A stretch of 64,000 nt of DNA, taken from contig NZ_JACEHH010000018.1 in assembly GCF_014154935.1 (NCBI RefSeq), forward strand, positions 1 through 64,000, written 5' to 3'. Numbering within the stretch: the stretch's first letter is position 1; every line of letters starts with the position of its first letter. The notes beneath the pieces are model-generated. The model saw only the letters and a program-made list of their open reading frames with translations, was not told where the DNA came from and searched no databases. Source of the stretch: Stieleria mannarensis (GTDB taxonomy: Bacteria; Planctomycetota; Planctomycetia; Pirellulales; Pirellulaceae). Made by a program: the position numbers and the translations under genes. This document shows, piece after piece, positions 57,226 through 64,000 of this stretch.

Positions 57226-57612
57226 ATGGCGATACGCTGCATCGTTGTCACCCCCGAACGCACCGAAGTGGATTGCGAAGCCGAATCGGTGACGCTGCCC
57301 ATGTTCGACGGATCCCTGGGCGTCCTGCCCGGCCGCGCCCCGATGATCGGGCGTCTGGGTTTCGGGACGCTCCATCTGGCCACCGCCGCGGGACCGCAAC
57401 GGTACTTCGTCGACGGCGGCTTCGCCCAAGTCGAAGGCAACGTGGTCAGCCTGTTGACCTCGCGCTCGATCTCCGTCGACCTGCTGGACGTCGGTGAAGC
57501 CGAACGGGCGCTCGAAGATGCCCAAGAGATGCCGGCATCAACCCCCGAGCTGGCGCAGCTGAAAGACACCGCCCTCCGCCGCGCCCGAGGCCAGCTCCGC
57601 TCGGCACGCTGA
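57226..57612 (+). CDS. atpC: ATP synthase F1 subunit epsilon
   Basis: Subunit epsilon (128 residues) binds gamma and the c-ring and can inhibit hydrolysis. The beta-sandwich pattern is clear: IRCIVVTPERTEVDCEAE, then VTLPMFDGSLGVLPGRAPM and YFVDGGFAQVEGNVVSLL. The C-terminal helical hairpin (AERALEDAQEM, LAQLKDTALRRAR) is complete. It starts 3 bases after atpD and ends the operon. Confidence 0.95.
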   Translation: MAIRCIVVTPERTEVDCEAESVTLPMFDGSLGVLPGRAPMIGRLGFGTLHLATAAGPQRYFVDGGFAQVEGNVVSLLTSRSISVDLLDVGEAERALEDAQEMPASTPELAQLKDTALRRARGQLRSAR

Positions 57613-58076
57613 AACGCGGCGTGTGACGCCGGGCGATTGAAGTAGCGCCGGAGTCAGCTTCGAATTCCTGAAGACACCCTCCCTTTGAGAGGTCGTGCGG
57701 TTTTCGGTAATTCACCCTCCCTGGCAGGGAGGGGCGAGCGTAGCGAGGGGAGGGTTGAACGATTGTGTTTGAGTGCCTCCGATCCACAGGCAACCCTCCC
57801 CGCTCCGAGCGCCCACTCCTCCGCGACTCTCCCGGAGTGGAGGGTCAATTCTTAACTTGGCGCCGATAGAAAGGTGTTTCAAAGGAGGGTGGCAGCGACG
57901 GTCACATCGCAATGGTGAGCAGGTTTGCGGCGGCCACATCGGGCGGATCCGTCAAAAGGTTGCACAGATTCCCTTTAGGCGGCTATACTGGGACGCGATG
58001 CCTCGCTCGGGCAGCCCACCTTTACTCTGCCCGGGTCCCACCTGAATCATCCCTCCCCCCCTACCCCGGCCTGATC
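57613..58076. other. Gap after atp operon with dispersed repeats
   Basis: No gene in 464 bases. It contains dispersed repeats (57711-57869) and the upstream region of the DUF1501 gene. No distinct intrinsic terminator with a T-run follows atpC; the GC-rich hairpins of the repeat may serve that purpose. Confidence 0.5.
57711..57869. repeat. Composite dispersed repeat
   Basis: 57714-57754 is the reverse complement of about 47101-47143 (CCTCCCTGGCAGGGAGG hairpin and GCGAGCGTAGCGAGGGGAGG), 57771-57847 matches 15515-15588, and 57851-57869 (CTTAACTTGGCGCCGATAG) resembles 47148-47165. The three windows thus share parts of one intergenic repeat family. Confidence 0.65.
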
Positions 58077-59423
58077 ATGTTGACGATCAAGGGTCCCTCC
58101 AGTCGCTATTGCGACGGGCAACACCGGCGAAGCTTTTTAAAGATCGGCGGACTGTCCTTCGGAATGGGCGGCCTGTCGTTGGCCGACTTGTACCGTGCCG
58201 AAGCGTCTTCGTCGTCGCCGCGGAAACACAAATCGGTGATCAACATCTTCCTGGCCGGTGGTCCTCCCCACCAAGACATGTGGGAGATCAAGACCGAGGC
58301 GCCCGGTGAAGTCCGCGGTGAATTCCAGCCGATCGCGACCAACGTTCCGGGCATCCAGATTTGTGAAGTGTTTCCCAAACTGGCCGCGTTGATGGACAAG
58401 TCGGCGGTGATCCGCAGTGTGGTCGGATGCCGAGGCGGTCACGACGGGGTGCAATGCTTCACCGGTTGGGACAAGAACTCACTGAAGAACCTTGGCGGTC
58501 GACCTTCCATCGGCGCCTCCGCGGCACGGTTGCTCGGCCCGGTCGATCCCTCCGTGCCGCCGTTTGTCGGCCTCGCGGCGCCGACACGTCACGTCCCCTG
58601 GTCTGATTCCGGACAATCCGGTTTTCTCGGTTCGGCCTATTCGCCCTTCAAACCCGACGGGCCGGGCATGCAGAACATGACGCTGAAAGGGATCTCGTTT
58701 GATCGCTTGCAGGATCGCCGCAAGTTGCTGTCCGAGCTGGACACGATGCGACGCGACATCGACATCACCGGTGCGATGGAAGGGATGGATGCGTTCGGTC
58801 AGCGGGCGCTCGATGTGCTGACCAGCAGCAAACTGGTCGATGCGTTGGATCTATCCAAAGAAGATCCCAAAGTCGTCGCCCGATACGGGGACGGCAAACC
58901 GTACAACTACCAATACGACGGCGCACCGACCTGTAACGATCAGCTTTTGATCGCGCGTCGGCTGGTCGAAGCCGGAGTCCGCGTCGTCAGCCTCAGTTAC
59001 GGACGTTGGGACAGCCACGGCAAAAACTTCGATTTGGTACGCGACCACGGGGGCAAGTTGGACCAGTGCTTAAGCGCGCTGGTGAACGACTTGGACGAAC
59101 GTGGCATGTTGGACGATGTCGCCATCGCCGTCTGGGGCGAATTCGGCCGCACGCCCAAGATCAACGCCAACGCCGGGCGAGACCACTGGACCAAGGTCAG
59201 TTGCGCTTGGCTGGCCGGCGGCGGGCTGAAGACCGGCCAAGCGATCGGCGCGACCAATCGCATGGGCGAAGAAGCGGTCGAGCGTCCGGTCGACATGCAG
59301 GAAATTGTCGCCACGTTGTATCACACGCTGGGCATTGACACGCACTCGACCACGATCGCCGACCCGACCGGCCGTCCGCAGTTCCTGGTCGACAGTGACC
59401 CGATCGCCGAGTTGGTCGCATGA
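58077..59423 (+). CDS. DUF1501 protein with Tat-like signal
   Basis: A 448-residue member of the DUF1501 family, abundant in planctomycetes and thought to be alkaline-phosphatase-like. The ATG at 58077 gives a twin-arginine signal (R17-R18 in HRRSFLKIGGLSFG), absent in the longer upstream frame. Family boxes are present: SVINIFLAGGPPHQDMWEIK, then DNDQ-like TCNDQLLIARRLVEAGVRVV and AVWGEFGRTPKIN with GRDHW. It overlaps the next start by 4 bases (ATGA). In planctomycetes these genes almost always follow or precede DUF1549 genes, as here. The reaction is not known. Confidence 0.88.
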   Translation: MLTIKGPSSRYCDGQHRRSFLKIGGLSFGMGGLSLADLYRAEASSSSPRKHKSVINIFLAGGPPHQDMWEIKTEAPGEVRGEFQPIATNVPGIQICEVFPKLAALMDKSAVIRSVVGCRGGHDGVQCFTGWDKNSLKNLGGRPSIGASAARLLGPVDPSVPPFVGLAAPTRHVPWSDSGQSGFLGSAYSPFKPDGPGMQNMTLKGISFDRLQDRRKLLSELDTMRRDIDITGAMEGMDAFGQRALDVLTSSKLVDALDLSKEDPKVVARYGDGKPYNYQYDGAPTCNDQLLIARRLVEAGVRVVSLSYGRWDSHGKNFDLVRDHGGKLDQCLSALVNDLDERGMLDDVAIAVWGEFGRTPKINANAGRDHWTKVSCAWLAGGGLKTGQAIGATNRMGEEAVERPVDMQEIVATLYHTLGIDTHSTTIADPTGRPQFLVDSDPIAELVA

Positions 59424-61933
59424 ATCGAAACGTATTGAATGCTGGCGCAAGGTTTCCGCGCGGGGTTCGCCTGTTGGGGCTTGCCGCGATCGTCTGCCTT
59501 GCCGTCACCGATTCCTCTGCCACCAATTCCGCCGACCAACAATCGCTCCGCATCGACAACGTTGACGGTGCCGCGGCCACAACGCTGGTCGGAACCGACG
59601 CGCGATTGCAGCTGATCGTTTCTCGATCCGAATCCAACGGCATGACGACCGATTGGACGCGACGGGTGAAATTCTCCGCGTCGCCCGAGGGTCTGGTTTC
59701 GATCGATCCGACCGGGTCGGTGACGCCGCTTGCCGATGGCACGGTCACACTTTCCGCGACTTCCGAAGACGGTCAAAGTGTCACCGCGACGCTGGACGTA
59801 TCGGGCACCGGACAAACGCAACCGGTCAGCTTTTGCGGACAGGTCGTTCCGATCTTTACCAAATTGGGCTGCAACGGCGGCGGCTGTCACGGAAAGATCG
59901 CCGGCCAAAACGGGTTTCGGCTCTCCCTGCTCGGGTTCGAACCACACGAAGATCACAAGCGGTTGGTCGCCGAGTCGCGTGGCCGCCGCGTTTCCCTGGC
60001 CGCGCCGGATCAGAGTTTGCTGTTGATGAAAACCATCAACGCGATGCCGCACGGGGGCGGTGCGCGAACCGACCGCGATTCGCACGAATACCGTGTGCTG
60101 CGTCGCTGGATTTCCCAGGGCATGCCGTACGATCAAGGCGAAATCTTGCAGGTCCGTTCGATCCGCTGTTACCCCGAGGTCCGACGGATGGCCGGCGACA
60201 GCGAGCAACAGATCGCCGTGATCGCCACCTTCAGTGACGGTTCAGTCGAAGACGTCACCCGAGCGGCGGTCTATGAATCGAACGACACGCAGATGGCCGA
60301 AGTGAGCGATACGGGGCTTGTTCGAACCGGTCAGTTGGTCGGCGACGTTGCGGTGATGGCACGCTACCAGGGACACGTGACGGTGTTCCGCGCCGAGATC
60401 CCGTTGCGGGTCGAGGCGTCGACCGAACTCGCCGATGCCGATGATTCATCGGCAGGCCAGCCCGCCAATGTCGTCGACCGGTTCGTCCGCAAAAAGCTCG
60501 ATTCGTTGGGCATCCCCGCTTCGCCCCCGAGCGACGACGCGACATTCTTGCGCCGCGTCACGCTGGATCTGACCGGACGGATTCCGACATTGGACGAATC
60601 CAATGCGTTCCTAACCGACGACGCGCCGGACAAACGCGCCCGCTTGGTCGACGAGTTGCTGCAAAGCGACGACTACGCTTCGTTCTTCGCACGCAAGTGG
60701 GGCGTGATCTTGCGCAATCGCCGCACCGGCGGGGCGTTGCAAGTTTCGAACATGCTGTTTCATCATTGGTTGAAAGAATCGTTCCGCGTCAACAAGCCAT
60801 ACGACCAACTCGTCGACGAATTGCTGACCGCCAGCGGGTCGTTGTTCAGCAACCCGGCGACCGCATGGCTGTCGCAGGTGACCGACCAGAACGAACGGGT
60901 CGAAGACATCAGCCAATTGTTCTTGGGCCAACGCATCCAATGCGCCCGCTGTCATCACCACCCGTACGAAAAATGGAGCCAGGAAGATTACGCCCGGATG
61001 TCGGCGTTCTTCAGCACGATCTCCAAAAAGACGCAGGGCACCGACGTGACGTTCGTGACCCGTATCGCCGCCCCATCGGCCAAGCATCCCAAGACCGGCC
61101 AGCCGGTGTCGCCGGCGGGGTTGGATGCCGAAGCGATCCAAGCCGATGCCGTGAGCGATCCACGCCGGGCGCTAAGCGACTGGGTGACATCGCCGGAGAA
61201 TCCGTTCTTTGCCAAAGCCCTGGTCAATCGCTACTGGAAACATTTCCTCGGCCGCGGTTTGGTCGAACCCGAAGACGACTTGCGGGTGACCAATCCGCCG
61301 TCGAATCCCGAACTGATGGATGCGTTGGCGGCGACTTTCGTGGATTCAGGTTATGACCTCCAATCGCTGATCCGATTGATCTGCAATTCCGACGTGTACG
61401 GTGCATCGAGTGACGCCCGTGGAGAAAACTTGATCGATCGCCGCAGTCACTCACGGTACTACCCCAAGCGGTTGCAAGCGGAGACGTTGCTCGATTCGAT
61501 CGACAAGGTCACCGGTGCGTCGACCAGTTTTTCCGGCATGCCGGCCGGAACGCGGGCGGTGGAGTTGCCGGACACGGGGTTCAATTCCTATTTCTTGTCC
61601 GTGTTCGGCCAACCCGATTCAAAGACCGCGTGTGAGTGCGAACGGTCCTCGGAAGCCAACCTGGCGCAGAGTCTGCATCTGCTGAATTCCGAACAGATGC
61701 AGCAAAAACTGACGCACGACCAGGGCCGTGCCGCCGCCTACGCCGCCGACGCGTCACGCGCGAGCGAAGACAAGGTACGAGAACTTTATCTATTGGCATT
61801 CAGTCGCGGACCGACCGACGATGAACTCAAGTCGACGCTCAGCTACTTGGGCGAACGCGACGATCAAAAAGAGCCCTGGGAAGATCTCATTTGGGCCCTC
61901 GTGAACTCCAAAGAGTTTCTGTTTAACCACTGA
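59420..61933 (+). CDS. DUF1549/DUF1553 planctomycete protein with Ig-like domain
   Basis: An 837-residue exported protein. Signal segment about 15-33, then an Ig-like (Big2) domain (about 40-130). A C-x4-CH motif (C151, C156, H157) in a PSCyt1-like region precedes a second bacterial Ig-like part (about 240-340). DUF1549 starts near 355 (VDRFVRKKLDSLGIP) with CARCHHHPYEKW (C508, C511, H512), a c-type-heme-like CxxCH. DUF1553 follows (about 580-830), ending WEDLIWALVNSKEFLFNH. Start and stop overlap both neighbours, so the three genes are translated together. Such proteins may bind heme and act outside the cytoplasmic membrane; function unproven. Confidence 0.9.
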   Translation: MNRNVLNAGARFPRGVRLLGLAAIVCLAVTDSSATNSADQQSLRIDNVDGAAATTLVGTDARLQLIVSRSESNGMTTDWTRRVKFSASPEGLVSIDPTGSVTPLADGTVTLSATSEDGQSVTATLDVSGTGQTQPVSFCGQVVPIFTKLGCNGGGCHGKIAGQNGFRLSLLGFEPHEDHKRLVAESRGRRVSLAAPDQSLLLMKTINAMPHGGGARTDRDSHEYRVLRRWISQGMPYDQGEILQVRSIRCYPEVRRMAGDSEQQIAVIATFSDGSVEDVTRAAVYESNDTQMAEVSDTGLVRTGQLVGDVAVMARYQGHVTVFRAEIPLRVEASTELADADDSSAGQPANVVDRFVRKKLDSLGIPASPPSDDATFLRRVTLDLTGRIPTLDESNAFLTDDAPDKRARLVDELLQSDDYASFFARKWGVILRNRRTGGALQVSNMLFHHWLKESFRVNKPYDQLVDELLTASGSLFSNPATAWLSQVTDQNERVEDISQLFLGQRIQCARCHHHPYEKWSQEDYARMSAFFSTISKKTQGTDVTFVTRIAAPSAKHPKTGQPVSPAGLDAEAIQADAVSDPRRALSDWVTSPENPFFAKALVNRYWKHFLGRGLVEPEDDLRVTNPPSNPELMDALAATFVDSGYDLQSLIRLICNSDVYGASSDARGENLIDRRSHSRYYPKRLQAETLLDSIDKVTGASTSFSGMPAGTRAVELPDTGFNSYFLSVFGQPDSKTACECERSSEANLAQSLHLLNSEQMQQKLTHDQGRAAAYAADASRASEDKVRELYLLAFSRGPTDDELKSTLSYLGERDDQKEPWEDLIWALVNSKEFLFNH

Positions 61934-64000
61934 TGCGACATCGACCCTTCGTTTGCGGCGGCGGTGCGCGCGTCGCTGGCCGTCCCTTGCGGTACGTGCT
62001 CGTCTGCGTGTTCGCCCTGATCGGGATGGCCGCCGGCAACCTGCACGCACAGTTGCCCGTGATCGCCCTGCGGTCACTGTCCCAGTCTTTCTTCTGCCCC
62101 GGGGAAACCTACGAAGTCCGCGTCGCCGAAGGTGCGAATAGCGACGAGGTGGTTGAACTCGTTTTTTCGCATCCGGGCATCACCGCGACGCTGCCGGACG
62201 GCCCCACTCGTCCGCTGACGGAGATCGAATCGCCGCGTCATGGCACATTCCGTGTCTCGGTCGCGTCCGATGTCCCGGCGGGGCGTTATGAAGCCCGTGC
62301 GGTCGGCCGTTTCGGAATCTCCAATCCGCGGTCGGTCGTGGTTCAAGACGGCGTTGAAGTTGCTTCGTCGGTGGGAAGCGATCCCGCCACGGCAACGCCC
62401 ATCGAGCTGGGGCGAACGTATTGCCGACGTGTCTCGCCCCAGCGGCGCGATTTCTATTCGTTCCCCGCCGTCGCCGGAACGCAGTACACGTTGCGGTTGA
62501 TCGCTCAAGCGGTCGACTCGCAATTGATCGGTGCCCTCGCGATCGCCGACGCGAAGGGGCGAACGCTGGCCAGCGGAATCGGAGGCGATCACTCGGATCT
62601 GCGACTGTCATGGACCGCGACCGAAAGCGGGCCCGTCACAGTCGCGGTTCATGACGCACTGTTTCGTGGTGGCGCGGCGTTTCAATATGGATTCAGCGTG
62701 GTCGAAGGTGCCGGCACGCCGCGATCTCTGGAACCGGAGTTTCCGAAATCGATCAGCGTGCGGGCTCAAGACGCACAAACGCAAGATCCGGTCTTGGTCA
62801 ACGAGTCGGACGCGCCGATCGAGCTGACAGTCCCAGCGTTGGTGCAGGCTGCGTTCGACGCCCCCCATGACCGCGATCGCTACCGCTGCAAACTGGCCAA
62901 GGGACAACCGGTTCAAATCGAAGTCGTCTCGGATCGCATCGGCCAGCCCACCGACGCCCGATTGATCATCGACAAAGCAAACGTCGACGGATCGGGCGCA
63001 GTCACTTGGCAACGCGTTGCGACGGCCGAAGACGGCCCGAATCTGTCCGACGGCATCATTCGTCTTGCCAGCGGCGATCCCGTCTTGCGGTTTCAACCGC
63101 CCGCAGACGGTGACTATCGGATCACCGTCACGGACTTGGACACCGGTCGATCGCTCGGCGAGGTCCAGCGATATCAACTTGCCATCGGCCCGCCACGACA
63201 GGATTGGCACTTGTTGGCCTACCACGTCTATCCACACAAAGATGCCAAGACGACACAGCCGTCGGGATCACATCTGATGCGCGGCGGTGCGACGACGATT
63301 CGCGTGTTTGTTTATCGCAATCAGATGTCCGGCCCGATCAAGGTCTCGATCCCGGATCTTCCCGCCGGATTGAATTGTCGCTCCGGTTGGATCGCGGCCA
63401 ACCAAAACCATACCGACTTGGTGATCACCGCCTCGGACGAGGCGCCGACACAGCATGCCCCGCTGCAAGTGATCGGCGAAGTGACACGCGACGGACAAAC
63501 GGAATCGCGAATCGCCCGCGCCGCATCGGTCGTCTGGCAACAAGACGGTTATCGGCCCACCGCCCACACCCGGTTGATCGACGGGCTGTGGATCGGATCT
63601 TCGCAACTGGACACCGCTCCGATCAGCATCGCGACGGTGGGCCAGGACGTGATCACGGCCAAAAAGGGCACCAAGGTCACGGTCCCGATCAAGCTGACGC
63701 GGCGTGACGGCGGTGCGGACAACATCGTCTTGCGAGCGCAACACTTGCCGCCGAATGTCAGCGTCGGCGAGCTGACGATCGCCAAAGACAAATCGGAGGC
63801 CGCATGGACGATCGATGTGAAAAACAATGCGGCGGCCGGGACCTATACGTTCTGGGGCCAAGGCGAAACGAAGGTCAAGTTCGCGGTCAACCCCCAGTCA
63901 TTGACGCGTGAAATCGAGTACCGCGACGCCTTGAAGACACTGCGAGCCGATCCCGACCGCTCGGAGCAACATGCGGAAATCGACAAAGCCATCGCGGAAG
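61933..64000 (+). CDS. Secreted PPC-domain protein, partial at window end
   Basis: The frame opens at an ATG at 61933 sharing one base with the preceding stop and stays open to the window end, giving at least 689 residues. A signal peptide covers about 1-40 (VLVCVFALIGMAAGNLHAQ). A bacterial pre-peptidase C-terminal (PPC) domain lies near 160-255 (FYSFPAVAGTQYTLRLIAQA), and a second one follows at about 290-430. Later parts look like Ig-like repeats (TVPIKLTRRDGGADNIVLRA). It is the third gene of the DUF1501-DUF1549 operon. The end of the protein lies outside the window. Confidence 0.85.
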   Translation, partial: MRHRPFVCGGGARVAGRPLRYVLVCVFALIGMAAGNLHAQLPVIALRSLSQSFFCPGETYEVRVAEGANSDEVVELVFSHPGITATLPDGPTRPLTEIESPRHGTFRVSVASDVPAGRYEARAVGRFGISNPRSVVVQDGVEVASSVGSDPATATPIELGRTYCRRVSPQRRDFYSFPAVAGTQYTLRLIAQAVDSQLIGALAIADAKGRTLASGIGGDHSDLRLSWTATESGPVTVAVHDALFRGGAAFQYGFSVVEGAGTPRSLEPEFPKSISVRAQDAQTQDPVLVNESDAPIELTVPALVQAAFDAPHDRDRYRCKLAKGQPVQIEVVSDRIGQPTDARLIIDKANVDGSGAVTWQRVATAEDGPNLSDGIIRLASGDPVLRFQPPADGDYRITVTDLDTGRSLGEVQRYQLAIGPPRQDWHLLAYHVYPHKDAKTTQPSGSHLMRGGATTIRVFVYRNQMSGPIKVSIPDLPAGLNCRSGWIAANQNHTDLVITASDEAPTQHAPLQVIGEVTRDGQTESRIARAASVVWQQDGYRPTAHTRLIDGLWIGSSQLDTAPISIATVGQDVITAKKGTKVTVPIKLTRRDGGADNIVLRAQHLPPNVSVGELTIAKDKSEAAWTIDVKNNAAAGTYTFWGQGETKVKFAVNPQSLTREIEYRDALKTLRADPDRSEQHAEIDKAIAE

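Overview
The window looks like chromosomal DNA of a planctomycete, probably of the Rhodopirellula/Pirellulaceae type. The reasons are protein families that cluster in that group (DUF1501 and DUF1549/DUF1553 proteins, secreted ThuA-like proteins, a planctomycete-style ECF sigma factor next to a zinc-ribbon Ser/Thr kinase, several HtrA-like proteins), high GC, GTG/TTG starts with weak Shine-Dalgarno sites, and many dispersed palindromic repeats between genes. No rRNA or tRNA gene was seen. Family names come from reading the proteins, not from database searches.

Layout. (1) 432-13275, + strand: a complete type I-G (formerly I-U) CRISPR-Cas locus with cas3 (helicase then HD), csx17/cas8u2, csb1 (cas7), csb2 (cas5-cas6), cas2, a cas4-cas1 fusion, a leader and an array of 22 repeats. 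Between csb2 and cas2 sits a DUF559 endonuclease gene bracketed by two nearly identical 50-bp hairpin-forming inverted repeats. (2) 13276-16677: repeats including a 140-bp MITE-like element, a Xer recombinase with a small partner gene, and two small exported proteins. (3) 16983-24302, +: a secreted NPCBM-like protein translationally coupled to three HtrA-like proteins, of which only the first keeps the His-Asp-Ser triad, then a secreted ThuA-like protein. (4) 24501-26910: an NtrC-type sigma-54 activator and a divergent NarL-type response regulator. (5) 27032-40591, - strand: a nitrate assimilation cluster, in transcription order nrtA, nrtB, two ABC ATPases, a GAF protein, a DmsB-DmsC-like fusion, nasA, nirA and a CysJ-like FAD reductase, with a candidate sigma-54 promoter upstream of nrtA. 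A divergent outer-membrane barrel protein follows (41212-42912) with a clear terminator. (6) 43279-48640: ECF sigma factor, Ser/Thr kinase, a second ThuA-like protein and a DUF4912 protein. (7) 49308-57612, +: the F1Fo ATP synthase operon, with atpI-like, a second small membrane protein, then atpB-E-F-H-A-G-D-C. (8) 58077-64000, +: a tightly coupled DUF1501, DUF1549/DUF1553 and PPC-domain operon, the last gene running off the window.

How it fits together. The CRISPR locus appears intact, since every module is present and all array repeats read identical. The nitrate cluster encodes import (NrtABCD), reduction to nitrite (NasA with a membrane-anchored iron-sulfur subunit), reduction to ammonium (NirA), a flavoprotein reductase and a possible GAF sensor. 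The most unusual points are the hairpin-bracketed DUF559 unit inside the cas locus, the active protease coupled to two pseudoproteases, and the membrane-anchored wiring of an otherwise assimilatory nitrate pathway.
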